A stretch of 64,000 bases of DNA, from NCBI GenBank assembly GCA_905182995.1, contig CAJJDP010000114.1, positions 311,772 to 375,771 on the forward strand, written 5' to 3'. The DNA comes from Paramecium octaurelia (Eukaryota > Ciliophora > Oligohymenophorea > Peniculida > Parameciidae). Position 1 is the stretch's first letter, and each line of letters opens with the position of its first letter. A program made the translations under genes and the position numbers. The notes beneath the pieces were generated by a model. That model saw only the letters and a program-made list of their open reading frames with translations, searched no databases and was not told the origin of the DNA. Positions 11,948 to 25,897 of the stretch are shown piece after piece.

Positions 11948-12388
11948 ATGATATCAATATTATTGTCAATATTATTTGGGACATTATTTACAATGACAAT
12001 AGGTTGGTTCTGGTACTCAATTGCACTTCGAGATCGATACATGAAAGAAACCAATGTGAAGTAGGAGAAAGAAAAAGAAAACAATTAATAAAATATTGGG
12101 CCATTATTATTTGAACTGGCAGGAAGATTCTTGTAAGCCTGTTTGATAACAACCTTTTACAACCTATTAAAGTCCAAAGTAATGACTCATAATTAATTAT
12201 AGGACGAACGCGATTTAATTTTGGCGCTTACTTTGGCTGTATTTTTTAGTTTGAGCTTTTAAGTGCAATACTACACATCGAAGGTAGTTTGGGAATAGAA
12301 GACATGGAATTATTTCATTATAAGGGTGGGCGAACAATTTATTTCGCTCTCCACTCTTTCCATAACTGCATACATTTTTGTAAAGTGA
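11948..12388 (+). CDS. Small multi-pass membrane protein, DUF1761-like (146 aa with intron; 138 aa coding)
   Basis: One intron at 12179-12202 (24 nt) joins two exons of 231 and 186 nt into a 138-residue protein. It has four hydrophobic segments: at the N-terminus (ending GWFWYSIAL), about 55-75, about 80-98 and about 118-137. The WYS element after the first segment and the overall four-helix layout resemble DUF1761 membrane proteins of unknown function, but the match is by eye. The TGA lies only 27 bases from the stop of the converging Prp28 gene. Confidence 0.65.
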
Positions 12389-12415
12389 TCTATGATTCAA
12401 ATTTTTCATATGTTA

Positions 12416-14470
12416 TCAATGCGCCAAAATTACTTGTTTTCTCCTAGGCACATTATCAGGCACAGAACCAGGCTTTTGATTTGATGCCGTATGTTAAGCC
12501 AACTCAGGTGGAACATTTTGTCCACTTTTAATCAAATACTCTTTGAGATCATAAAACAGATCTGAATCCGAATTAGTAAGAAATGTCACAGCCAATCCTC
12601 TTTTCCCTGCCCTGCCTGTTCTACCAGTTCTATGAATGAAATCCTATTGATTGTTGACACAAAATACCTGAATATTTTTAGGAGCATCAAAATTTATAAC
12701 CATCTGTACTCCTTCAACATGCAAACCTCTAGATGCCAAATCTGTTGCAATCAATATATCAATCTTCTTAGACTTGAATCCTTCGACAGCTGCTTCTCTT
12801 TGCTATTGCGTTTTGCTTCCATGATACACAACAGAGTTATACTAAATTATATTGTCTTATCATTACTCCATATTTCTCTAATGTTTTACTTAATATTTCA
12901 ACACTCTTCTTTTGATTTGCAAATATTATAATCGGAGGTTTATTGGATGCTAACAACTACAATAAACGATTTCTACTCTTAATAATCTAAATTACTTTTT
13001 AGCTGCCTCGTTAATCATATCTATTTTTTATTCAATATCCTTCTTACCACCTCCTGGTTCTCCTATACTAATAAAACAAAATGCCCTCAAGTATCTTTTT
13101 GCTAATTTTTCAACCTGAGGAGGCATTGTGGCTGAAAATAAATGAGTCACTCTATACTACCTTTCTCCTGCTTGAGCCAACTTCTCCTCCAATTCAGCAG
13201 CAATCTCATCCTCAGATTTCATCTAAGTAGTAATTGAATCCAAGATGTAATTCACATCTTATTCAAATCCTAAATCAATCATTTTGTCTGCCTCATCTAA
13301 TACAATCCATGAACATTACTCTAACACCAGGTACTTCTTCATCAAAAGATCCTTTATTCTACCTGGTGTTCCTATCAATATTTCTATTCCTTTCTTCAAA
13401 TGAAACTCCTATTCTTCTTCCTTCCTTCCTCCCACTATAACAAATGATCTCAAATTATATCCTTAGGATAACTTCTAGAATTCCGCCTCAATCTAAATTG
13501 CCAACTCTCTTGCTGGAGCCATTATCAAAGCGTATGGTCCATCTTTGCATATCTTATCATCCTGTTTGGGGAGTGTAGATAAATAGGTGATCAATGGAAT
13601 TAGAAATGCCGCAGATTTACCACTTCCCGTAGGAGCAATACCAATCATATCTTTACGCTCTAAACCAATTGGAATTGTCTACATCTAAATTGGAGTTGGC
13701 TTAACATAGTTTAAATTTCGAATAGAATTCATTAAATTTTTAGGCAATTAGACTTCATTCCACTCTCTAATAGGATTTGGAACACGACCTCCTTTGATTA
13801 TGATATCCATGTCTTCTCTGAAGATTCTCCAATCTCTTGGTTGCATCTGGAATAGGGATTTCTTGCTCCAATGATCTGAGGATAACAATTAATCGGGATC
13901 CTTGTCCTCCTGGGCTTTAGAATGCAGACCGCTTGCAATTATTCTATTCATGTAGAGTGGATTAAAATCAATTGAGGTATCTTCAGTTGCATCCCATTCA
14001 AAATTGAATATGTTTTTAAACTTCTCGGAAGGCTTTAAGATTTTTTTCTTCTCCTTATTCAATCCCAAGTACTGCATTTTGATGTGCATCAATTCTTGAT
14101 TTTCTCCGTCCATTTTCACTGGTACCGTGGCTCTAGTGTTTGATGTTATGTAACGATTGTTTTTCTCTTTGCTTTTTGATCTGCTTCTACTTTTTGATTT
14201 TCTTTTCTCCAAAATTTATCTCACTTTTTAATCATCACCTAAGTTATTTGATATCACCTTACTTCTAAAATGTATGTATTCCTTGCGAATCTGTGCAATC
14301 TATTATTGCTTTTCTAATTATTCTTTGTGTTGCTATTCTTCCTATTTTTATTTTTATTCTTCCCTTTGCTATTTAGAGAGAAACTGAGGCTTAAATGCTG
14401 ACTTTCCGTTTTGAATCAATTAATTGTTATGCTCCTGTTATTCCTCAGCTAGTTCTTCAGCAGCAATCAT
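12416..14470 (-). CDS. PRP28: DEAD-box RNA helicase Prp28/DDX23 (spliceosome, 652-660 aa)
   Basis: Prp28 unwinds U1 snRNA from the 5' splice site during spliceosome activation. Introns 12973-12995, 12842-12866 and 12644-12667 are required by frame; a fourth, 14239-14262 (24 nt, stop-free multiple of three), is likely. The N-terminus is Q/E-rich followed by an RS-like [11 protein letters not shown] tract, then the Prp28-specific [17 protein letters not shown]. The helicase core shows the Q motif KPTPIQ, motif [27 protein letters not shown], and motif [12 protein letters not shown]; the C-terminus is NVPRRKQV. The N-terminal signature separates it from other DEAD-box helicases. It is divergent with Cdc5, another splicing factor. 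Confidence 0.95.
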
Positions 14471-14662
14471 TATTTTTTTAATAAAATATTTATGTGTAAT
14501 TAATTTAAGTCCCAATACTAACCACATACTTGAAATGTCGGCAGATCTTTATTTTAATATTAAGACAAGATATATAATCATTTTTATGATCCAAAATATT
14601 CTAAAAATATACAAAAATTAAGATGATTAAAATCGAAATTAATTTATTTATTAATATTCTAA
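14471..14662. promoter_or_regulatory. Shared divergent intergenic region of PRP28 and CDC5
   Basis: Only 192 A+T-rich bases separate the two start codons, so both promoters and 5' leaders must lie here. No specific motif can be named. Confidence 0.5.
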
Positions 14663-16978
<2,316 letters not shown>

Positions 16979-17119
16979 TATTTATAATTATTATTATGTT
17001 ATTAATTGTAATTTATATAGTATAAGCCACAACTTCTATAACGATTTTGCATCATAATTCTTGAATTTGGCAATCCTTCATTGATAATATATTATAAAAG
17101 TTCTAAAATAATTTTTGAT

Positions 17120-17710
17120 AGGCGTATTATGAAAAATTTCTTATTGTTGAAGCAAATAGTTCAAATATATCTGTAGTTTAATTATTTCAATTAGTTTAAA
17201 CTCATCAATTATCTACTATTATCATATTGAAATGTGAAGTTATTATATGGAAAAGTATTTAAACTCCAAATTACTATGATCGAATCAATAAAGTAAAATT
17301 GGATAAAATTTTATTGCACGATAGCTTATTATTTTATGATATTCAGAGAATACCTGGAAATATAAAGAAGAACTGATAGAAAATTATTTAGGGGAGTATT
17401 TTAATGAACATGTCAAAGATGCAAATAGGAATAATTAGATTTAATTTTATGCTTAAGATTAAAATGTATGTCCATCAATGCTTATAAATTTAGTTAGATT
17501 AAATAATCATGACTGATTAGGAAAGACATGAATCAAATCAACTCAAATGGGAATTGGTAAAACAAATGGTGAACTGAAATTAAAATTCATGTACTTAAAA
17601 TAGATAAATGCTTGCTTTTCTTTACATCTGCAATGAATTACAAGGCACTTTATGAGTGTAAATTGATTGAACTACTGAAGGAATGTTAATTTGTATAGAG
17701 AGTATGATTA
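17120..17710 (+). pseudogene. Broken coding remnant, unknown protein
   Basis: Between Cdc5 and the CIMIP2-like gene, plus-strand segments with coding-like composition follow each other in different frames: one from about 17121 running to a TGA near 17375, a second in a +1 frame (KEELIENYLGEYFNEHV...) over about 17370-17510, and a third (IKIHVLKIDKCLLFF...) near 17580-17700. No GT...AG intron of usual size joins them. This looks like a gene disabled by small indels. I cannot name the family. Confidence 0.45.
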
Positions 17711-17736
17711 TTTGATATATTTATTTATCAATTAAA

Positions 17737-18477
17737 ATGGCTAGCAAGTCTCAACCTCCAATTCAAGAGAAGACTTTCCATGAATGGTCCAAAAATAACT
17801 TTTATAGGACCAGTTACATCAATCATTACACACAAGTAAAGGAGTATTCTTAATCGATTCAGTTGCCTTAAGAGCCTAAGAATTCAGCTGTACCTGGATA
17901 TGCAGGATATGTGCCATATGTGCAATCAGAAAATCTATATGGAGAGAGATTCTCTGAAGTAGCTAGAAAGTCATTTGCAGATTCTAAATTGGGCAAGTTC
18001 AATAGATTGTCATCCACAGGATTCAATTTTGATGCTAAAGAATTGATTGATCCTCATAAGGAAGCTTATTCACACAAATATGGTTGTCAAACATTATTAA
18101 AGAACCATCCTTGCACTCACATTGATAAAATGATCACTACTTATCAAGACGGTTTCAAGAAGCCCTAAAATCTTGTAGCTCCAACGTAAGAAATTAAGAT
18201 ATTAATCTAGATTTCGAAAGACTGACAGATACTTAGAAACTCAATAAGGCTAAACCAAAACTTCAGGTTTCCAGAAGAATCATATGCAATTTGATGGATC
18301 TGGTTGGATTCCTCATGAAAACATGAATGGTTATAATGTTATTTTTTATATTCAGGTGATTAAGTGAGAACAGAGTATCGTATACAATACAATTAAGAAA
18401 AACCTTTCCACAGAAATCCTATCCAATTCAAACTAAGAAAGATGAAATAAACAGAAATGAATTATAAGCATACCTGA
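17737..18477 (+). CDS. CIMIP2/FAM166-like ciliary microtubule inner protein (229 aa)
   Basis: Proteins of this family bind inside axonemal microtubules. The signature VPGYAGYVP at residues 52-60, followed by SENLYGERF, matches the family's GYxGyvP...f motif, and the protein is soluble, aromatic-rich and of usual length. Introns: 18186-18210 (25 nt, GTA...TAG) and 18330-18355 (26 nt, GTT...CAG). The second lacks the usual GTA, but frame closes only if it is removed. The C-terminus is basic, with a second short FHRNPIQF element. A ciliate would be expected to have several such genes. The paralogue group is not certain. Confidence 0.75.
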
Positions 18478-18599
18478 TTTAATAACATATTGAAATATAT
18501 AAATATTGATTGTTCTAAGATTAAATGTATTTTACTATAAATATCTATAAATACATTTTGAAGAAGTTATCTTATGCCATACAATTTTAGAATCTAAAT

Positions 18600-19196
18600 T
18601 CATTTGAATTTTATTTTGGACAGCAAATAATCACACAGAGTAATGGGCGAATCTTTTTTGAGATCTTCCAATTTTATCCATTTTGTCTAATCATCAATTA
18701 TCTAAAAGTAAATATCTCCATTATCTTTCCTAATGTTCCTGATTATGCAGTTCTTATTAGGTCTAGGTAAGTGAGGGTGTTTAGTAAATGTCTTTTTCAG
18801 ATATTACCTAGAATTGGATTTTTCTCTCTATTGGATGATATCATAGGGTAGAACTATATTAGATTAGAGAATACTGTTTTGGGGAGTCTTCACAGGAGCC
18901 TTATTAGTAATTGTAGATGGTTCTTGTTTTTTAAGCAAGGAAGTTTGTTGGAAATCTGTAATTGAGTTTGGAAGGCACTTTTTGGGGGAAATTTAGGGTG
19001 AATTAAGTTTGACTTTCTTTTGTGTTTGGTAGTACTACTGCAATTCATATTCATGCACCAGTTCAAGCATTTGGGGGGTCAATTGATTCATGGGTTCAAT
19101 AGATATGGTGCCATTACTCCACTTAAATTTGTAGGCGATTGTATGCTCGTAAAACTTCTTTTTAATTAATTCTATGGGGAATTTGGTGCTATTCAT
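18600..19196 (-). CDS. Hypothetical basic protein (198 aa)
   Basis: One intronless frame from ATG 19196-19194 to TGA 18602-18600. An upstream in-frame ATG at 19289 would add 31 hydrophobic residues, but they look like leader sequence, so the shorter start is preferred. The C-terminal part (IRNIRKDNGDIYFQIIDDQTKWIKLEDL) has a beta-rich look reminiscent of small chromo- or Tudor-like folds, though no family can be claimed. The middle contains S/T-P sites. The gene is divergent with GSK3, whose ATG is 137 bases away. Confidence 0.6.
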
Positions 19197-19333
19197 CGTA
19201 ATGATTATTAATGTGAAATAAGTAGAAGTTAAGGCATTGGAGAGGTGGATGAATTTTGGCATCCTTTTTTTAAGATGAGTTGTATACAAAATTATAGTAT
19301 AGGATAATCAATTATTGTTAATGAAATTATTAA

Positions 19334-20461
19334 ATGTTATAATAATCAGATAAAGACTTCACCCTTGAATAAGTAGTAGGCACTGGAACATTTGGAATGG
19401 TGTACTTGGTATATTTGATTAAGAATGCAATTAGGCTACTGATAACAGGACTAAGGAGAAGGTGGCAATAAAGAAGGTGTACCAAGATCGAAGATACAAG
19501 AACAGAGAGCACCTTATCATTCAAGAATTGAATCATCCATGCGTGGTTATGTTAAGACACTCCTTCTTCACACCAGGGGAAAATGTAAGTCAATCACACA
19601 TTCATTCTCTAGCCATAAGATGTGTACCTAAATCTAGTTATGGAATATGTACCTGAGACACTTTCAAAAATGATCAGATAAATGCGTAAGTAGAAGCAAA
19701 GCATTCCTGCTCCATTAATAAAGCTCTACAGTTACTAGATGATACGAGCATTACTTTACTTGCAGGGTATTAGAGAAAATATTTCACTCTAGCAATTGGG
19801 ATTTGTCACAGAGACATCAAACCCTAAAATATCTTGGTTAATTTGGAGAACAATGTTTTAAAAATCTGCGATTTTGGCTCAGCGAAAAGACTTGTTGTTG
19901 GAGAACCAAACATTGCATATATCTGTTCACGTTACTATCGAGCCCCAGAATTGATTTTTGGAGCCACAGATTACAATACGCAGATCGATATGTGGTCAAT
20001 CGGGTGTGTGATTGCCGAGATGGTCATCCTTGAACCAATATTTCCAGGAGAGAGTGCTCAAGATTAACTCCTTCAAATTATCAAGATTCTTGGTACTCCC
20101 ACTCCAGACGACATCAATTAGATGAATCCAGCTAAGGCTGATGTCAGATTACCCACTATTAGAGGGAATCCCTGGACAAGGGTCTTTGCAAAGTAAAAAC
20201 CAGAACCACTCTTTTTGGATCTTATTACACAGATGCTTACGTATTCAGCTATACATTCATCATAGATATTCGCCGAAAACGAGAATCCAACCCATTGATG
20301 CTCTTTTACATCCATATTTTGATGACCTCAGAAAAGAAGGATTCTCTAATCAAAATTTTAAGACCCCCAATCTTTTCGACTTCAATAAATAAGAATTAAG
20401 CATCAAACCAGAACTCTATTCCAAATTAGTTCCATTATGGTATTAAAAGCTAAACAAATGA
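19334..20461 (+). CDS. GSK3: Glycogen synthase kinase 3 (shaggy) family Ser/Thr kinase (340 aa)
   Basis: GSK3 phosphorylates primed substrates in metabolic and developmental signalling. Introns 19409-19434, 19585-19612, 19767-19792 and 20241-20265 (26, 28, 26, 25 nt) restore one frame. Catalytic elements: glycine loop [10 protein letters not shown] (14-23), VAIKKV with the ATP-binding lysine, [16 protein letters not shown], and the activation loop [12 protein letters not shown] with the conserved tyrosine that GSK3 autophosphorylates. The C-lobe has [17 protein letters not shown] and HPYFDDLR, all in GSK3 order. It is close to the minimal kinase domain, with almost no N-terminal extension. 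The basic residues that form the phosphate-priming pocket were not individually verified. Confidence 0.95.
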
Positions 20462-20581
20462 TGAAGATTCTTCAAACAAATATTATATATTATATTTTAT
20501 CTTCTTTGTAAGACTTCTTTTATTTTACATCCACAATCAAGTGATTAAATTTCCAATAAAAAATTATTATTATTTTTAATA

Positions 20582-21124
20582 ATGTTAGACCCATTGAGAA
20601 TGGCAACTGTTCGTCGATAATCAGAATTAATTAAATCAAACAATTAATTGATAGAATAATAACCCAGAGGTAGATAATAATGTGTCAAATCCAATCAAAT
20701 TTTAACAGACATTGTTAACTAATGCATTCAACGTTCATAACATTCCATAGATGCACTACAACAAATCAGAGCCAGATCCAAAGACAGAAGAAGTTCCTAC
20801 AAGAAAACAACCCGACAATCCACTATAAGCAGTTACAAGGGGCAAACTTCTCCTAGTTTTAGGCAGGACGACCAATCAGTCACATCCTCAATCCAAGAAT
20901 CCCTACAAAGTTAGTAACCTGTGAGATTGTTTAGTTTTATTGAAAACGAACCTAGTTTCAGAGCCAAAGACATGCCCTTATAAATCAATAGAGCAAGTCT
21001 TGAAACCAAGAAAAAACCAATCATTTAACTTAAAGAAAATTAAAAAAAACTCACCAACATTGATCAATTATTTTAAGAAGCATTGCGTAAAAGTTAATAA
21101 ATTACAGAAAAGTTTTATCACTGA
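20582..21124 (+). CDS. Hypothetical basic S/Q-rich protein (180 aa)
   Basis: A single intronless frame from ATG 20582 to TGA 21122-21124. The protein is basic and rich in S, R, K and Q, with RARSKDRRSSYKK and several S-x-R/K sites, and a hydrophilic C-terminus. No domain, membrane segment or signal peptide. It lies 120 bases after GSK3 on the same strand. No family is recognised; codon use resembles the neighbours. Confidence 0.6.
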
Positions 21125-21813
21125 ATACTAACTTTATATAAATCAATAATTATTTCCTCAAGTCAAATCTATTTATATCTCTATTGTAATTTTGATGACT
21201 TTCATGAGAAATACTAATTATCTTGATTTAAATATAAGTTATCATCCATTTCCCTAAGTATCTATAGATGAACATCGCTTCTATAGTTTTATTATTATAA
21301 AGAGTAAAAAATTAAATTTTTAATAATAATTATGTAGACTTTCTAAATCTTTCATTCAATATAATTCTAAATTAGAATTTCTTCTTAACTTGAAAAATAA
21401 GACTATCATTAGATTTAAATGGAAAAATAAGTAATGAGTAATAATTAATAAGAATAAAGATGACTATTTGCAACTTAACAATAGGTTTTTCATTTTATCT
21501 ATCAAGTAAACAATAATTATTAAACTTATAATTTAATATTTAAGACTTTATTAAATGTAAGAAATGAGAAATAGATGGCCTAGAAATCTAAATTCATTGA
21601 GATTATGATTAATTCTAGAGCTCTCTTATTATTTTCTATTTCTTAATTTATATAGAAAAAAACTTAAATTATTTTACATGCCACTTAGCTTTAAGATGTT
21701 TTCAATTTTATGGAAAAACCATATAATACTCATAACAGAATTCTGAGGAATAGATTAGCAGATTAAAAATACAATATACATTGAGTTTATACAGAAATGA
21801 TATTTTTAAGTTA
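21125..21813. other. A+T-rich intergenic region without a recognisable gene
   Basis: About 690 bases with frequent TGA in all frames and no coding-like stretch. It holds the 3' ends of the two flanking genes, which point towards each other. Confidence 0.6.
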
Positions 21814-22065
21814 TCACAGTTCTTCCTCAATTTCTTTCTAAGCAGCTTCTTTTAATTCACGCTTTTTCTATTTCTTATCTAATTTTTTTTATTTTTTTGC
21901 GAGTTCTCTGCGATCTTTCTTGGTCATTTCTTCAATGCTTTTGGGTTAAGTGGTCTTGTTTGAGAGGGCAGCCTTTTTGATTTATTATTTGTGAAGTTTC
22001 TTTTTGATTTTCCCTGCCTTTCTGTAATTGACATGTTTTCGATTAATATTACGATCACCAGTCAT
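21814..22065 (-). CDS. Small highly basic coiled-coil protein (83 aa)
   Basis: ATG 22065-22063, TGA 21816-21814, no intron. The product is dominated by K, Q, E and R (for example KKDRRELAKKQKKLDKK), forming one long charged helix in its second half. Such small lysine-rich proteins are often nucleolar or ribosome-associated, but no family can be assigned. The strong strand-specific lysine codon pattern and clean ATG-TGA frame support it being real. It is divergent with the ULK-like kinase, 39 bases away. Confidence 0.6.
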
Positions 22066-22104
22066 TAATTAATCGTTAATTTTATTATTTCAAAATACAA
22101 ATAT

Positions 22105-24117
22105 ATGTTCCATACTCGACCTCATTTACCCACCTATCCTCAAAATCGCGGTATTCAGTGTCATCTACTCAAGCCCATAATAAAGGAGGGAGTGAAACTA
22201 GAAAGGCAATTGATCATTATAGTTATGCAATCAACGATGAAATTGGCAGAGGCTTTAGCAGTCGCGTTTACAAGGGAAGAGATGAAAACACTCTTGAGCC
22301 CGTGGCAGTCAAAGTAAGGAGTAACTAAATATCAAGGTGATCGACATGAAGATGGTTAAATAATCAATTCATGCACAACTGCTAAAAAATGAAATAAATG
22401 CTTTGAAGGCATTCAATAGTAAAAATATCATGAAACTTTTCGATGTCTTTTAAACATAGAATAATACTTACATCATAACTGAGTTTTGTGATTCGGTAAT
22501 TCTAATTGTAATATCTACTTCAGGGAGATCTCAACAATTACATCAAGAAGAAGGGTAGAATTGATGAAGGCGAAGCAATCCGAATCTTGCAATCAGTCGT
22601 GAGTGCTGTCAATGAAATGAATCAGAAGGGATACATTCATAGAGACATCAAGCCAGCAAACATTCTTATTGATAAGAATCTTCCAAAATTAGCTGACTTT
22701 GGTTTTGCTGTGCCTGCTCATGAAGCTCGATTGTAAGGGAAGAATTTCAATGTAGGAACTCCACTTTACATGTCTCCCCAAGCATTGAGACAACAAGGTC
22801 ACACTGAAAAAGGAGACGTTTGGGCTATCGGTGTCGTCTTCTTTGAAATGCTGTATGGTAATGCACTTAAGCCTAATGTCTAGGTAGAACACCATATAAT
22901 GCCTCCTCAGAAGCTGCCTTGATATCCAATATCATGCATCAGTCTTTGGTGATTCCTTCTTCTCCCCCTGTATCAGACAGGGCCAAGGACTTTATCAGAA
23001 AATGCCTCTCCGTAGACGAGAACAAACGACTAAGAGTCAAAGAGATGGTTCATCACGAAATAATCGAATAGAGAGCCTTAACACCTGTTGAAAGGGCTCC
23101 CCCCAGGAAACCCTTTGAAGAGATTACGAATCTGAACATCCCAACAGAACCTTCTTAGATTTAAAAGTTTAAGCGCTCTCAAAGTCAAGGAGTCAAAGAG
23201 GTTCCAATCAAGGAATACAAAACTCAATAAATTGAAGAGAAGAAGAAGCAACATGAGGCCAAACAGAAGAAATTATAGGAGCAGATTTAGAGATCATCTA
23301 GTTAATAGCAGGCACTTCAACCACAAAAAATTACTAAGACTAGTGCTTTTGAAGAATAACCACTTCCAGTTTAGAAATAAAAATCTATTAGTTTGGAATT
23401 CAAAACTAATAATGAAGTTCTATTTAGTTAAATCAATTTTTGTAGATTCTTATACAAATTCTCATAAAATCTCGCTAGTTGCAAAGTAATCTCAACAGAA
23501 ATCAGAGACAAACTGTTATTTTTGATGGGTAAGAATATTGCCTTAAAAATAAACAAATTGGCAACCATTTTGGATAAGGAAAACAAATCGGTTAATATCT
23601 TTTAGTTAGATGATTATGAAGGATACAAGAAGAGCGAATCTCATGGCAAATTTAGTTAAGCCATCTCCGAATATAATGACAAATACATGAGACATTTCGA
23701 AAAGGTGTTGAAACTTGCATCTAAGAATGGTATCTGTTTCTAATTCATATTTAAGAATTCTAAAAAGATTAATTGATTGGATGCCTTTGTAATAATGACA
23801 TTACAGAGAATGACTCTTTCTATAAGATTGCATTACAATACTTAAAATAGAGTATTAATGAAATTAAACAACATTTTAAGTCTGTTTCAGGCCAAAAAGA
23901 GTAGTTGTTGCCTGAAGAAGTAAACTATTCAACTTAATCGTAGCTGTAAATGCCTTCATTCATACTTTTCGGTCTTCATGGGTATTAATAATTGATTTCG
24001 AAAACAATGGAAAATTGGTCAGATTATAAACTGTTTTAAAAAGCTTCATCCCCTGAATTACTAATAGAAAGGAAACCAGGATAAATGAATTATGGATAAT
24101 TGGAACAACTACTTTGA
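22105..24117 (+). CDS. ULK/Atg1-like Ser/Thr protein kinase (628 aa)
   Basis: Five introns (22151-22173, 22314-22336, 22496-22523, 22858-22883, 23730-23755) close every phase; three of them end in AAG and one in CAG. The kinase domain (about residues 35-300) has IGRGFSSRVYKG, VAVK, ITEFCDSGDLNNYIKK, HRDIKPANILI, DFGFAV, GTPLYMSPQ and GDVWAIGVVFFEM. The glycine loop, the APE-like MSPQ and the DLxxYI hinge resemble the Unc-51/ULK/Atg1 group, which in ciliates is expanded. The 320-residue C-terminal region is Q/K-rich with coiled coil and may correspond to the regulatory region. A role in autophagy is possible but not shown. Confidence 0.85.
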
Positions 24118-24187
24118 AATATTTATCGATTGTTTCTTTATCGAATATCATTAACATTTTAATATCATCAAGAAAATGCTCATAAAA

Positions 24188-24964
24188 TCAATTAACAAAA
24201 CCTGATCTTCTGTAGTTTACGTCTTTGAATCTCACCATCTTTTTTTAAAAAGAGTTCGTCTCGCAATCAGAGTCTCTTCTTTTCAAAATTGGACTGGGCG
24301 TAAACGATTTCACCTTTGAAACACAATCTGTCCCAATAATAAAATTGTGATCGTCAATTGAATTACTAATCTTTCTTTTCACCTAAGTTTTTTCTGTCCT
24401 CGGTGGAAGATCAGAATATTTTCTTCTTGAAATTATTTCAACCTCATTAACTTACTTTATTTTCTATTGACTTGTTGATGATTTTTTTCTTTTGCTTTTA
24501 TTAGTTTTATTATTATCATAATATTAATATTATTGGTTTCCTAATGGCGATGTTGACTTTTATTTGTTTTTTTTTTTTGGACTTGAAGAGTGATATTTAG
24601 GCGCTATTTCATATACTTCCTTTTTTTTATGCTCTTTTTTAGGCACTTAAATTTAAGGACGATGTGGTTAATCGTGTTTCTTTTTTATTAACTTAACTTC
24701 TTAAGTTTAGACGAATTGATTCTGAAACTAGCTCTCTTCTGATGGCACTCTCACTTTGGAAGTCATTAAAGGTTCAAAAGAGATACTCTGTCTTGAAGGG
24801 GAAGGAAGCAATGCATTTGGCAAATCTATTTGAGTTAATTGACTTGCAGGAACAAGGGTTATCAACTTCTCTTATTCTGTTAATCTAGTTAAAGTTATTG
24901 ATGGTTGCCTTAAGGAATAAGACCTTTCAGTCATTTCTCTTTAGCCAGAACAGCCATTACCCAT
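24188..24964 (-). CDS. Putative acylated PP1-binding regulatory protein (258 aa)
   Basis: Intronless frame from ATG 24964-24962 to TGA 24190-24188. The start MGNGCSGQ fits an N-myristoylation site (G2) with a palmitoylatable Cys5. The rest is hydrophilic, basic and S/T/P-rich with poly-K tracts. Near the C-terminus SPILKRRDSD is followed by KKMVRFKDV. The latter is a textbook RVxF-type docking motif (K-x-V-x-F context) for protein phosphatase 1, and the upstream ILKR resembles a SILK element. No globular domain is seen. Membrane anchoring and PP1 docking are inferences from short motifs. Confidence 0.65.
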
Positions 24965-25048
24965 AATATATTACTTAATAATATATAATTATCAATTAAA
25001 TTTTGTATCCCAATTTAAAACCTTAAATCTTTGCTGTCTTTAAATATA

Positions 25049-25240
25049 TCAAGGTTTGTAATTTTTAATTTCTTATTATTTTGAATACAGATTCAATAAG
25101 TTGACGATTGAGATGAATAATTGCTCAATTAAGTTAGAAATTGTTGCCAAATTCTCTATTTAATAACACAAACGAATTCCCCCAGTTTAAATAACATTAT
25201 TATCATCAAACGGAGTATAGAATTCAAACCACTCCTTCAT
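25049..25240 (-). CDS. Possible small protein or gene fragment (63 aa)
   Basis: ATG 25240-25238 to TGA 25051-25049 in one frame, with coding-like amino-acid composition (MKEWFEFYTPFDDNN...). No match is recognised. It may be a fragment of a decayed gene. Confidence 0.35.
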
Positions 25241-25897
25241 TAATTTATGTCTTTATCAAATATATCTAATATACTACATCACCATCCGTTGAGATAATAT
25301 AAATCAGCAATAGGATTTATGTTTAAAAATACGATACGTCATTTATTTGATAATAAAAAAAAGAAAAATTTTAATTAAATAATATACTCTCTATAAATTT
25401 CAAAACAGTCAGGCTTAATACAAATATTTAATTACCTTTGTTAAGCATAAAAGGTATATTATGACTATATTATCAAATAACATGGATGATTCAATTAAAA
25501 TATTTGCTTAATTTAAAAGATAAAATCAAAAATTAATCAATTATGTTCAATTTCTAAAAGCCGATTTTTTTATTGAATCAATTATTACAAATTTTAAAAT
25601 AGAATTGGCGTATTCTTACTTTAATTAAGATCTAGCATAATTATCTTTGATTATAAAGATCTAGCATAATTATCTTTGATTATAAAGAATATTGAATCGA
25701 ATTGAAACATATTATACAAATTACAGTTATTTTTTATATAGTAAAGAGTAAAAATACTTTATACTTAAGATTCAATAATTTCTCATAGCTACCTATTACA
25801 TTTTGATCCAAATGGAGAGGTTCATATTTATATATATAAAAGAATTAATGCTTTGATGACATTTTGTGTTTTAATATAATAATTTGTTTGCAAATAA
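25241..25897. other. A+T-rich intergenic region
   Basis: No firm gene. A plus-strand ATG at about 25482 opens a frame of about 68 codons, but it crosses the 29-bp tandem repeat and has weak coding character. Confidence 0.4.
25627..25684. repeat. 29-bp tandem direct repeat, two copies
   Basis: The unit beginning AAGATCTAGCATAATTATC at 25627 is repeated exactly at 25656. The second unit sits almost at the left border of the 1,403-bp duplicated block. Confidence 0.85.

Noticed and set aside
19197..19289. Upstream in-frame ATG (19289) of the gene at 18600-19196
   Set aside because: Would add 31 residues of low coding quality; the downstream ATG gives a more typical protein start. Not fully excluded.
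20118..20315. Minus-strand frame in the GSK3 gene
   Set aside because: Shadow of the kinase coding strand.
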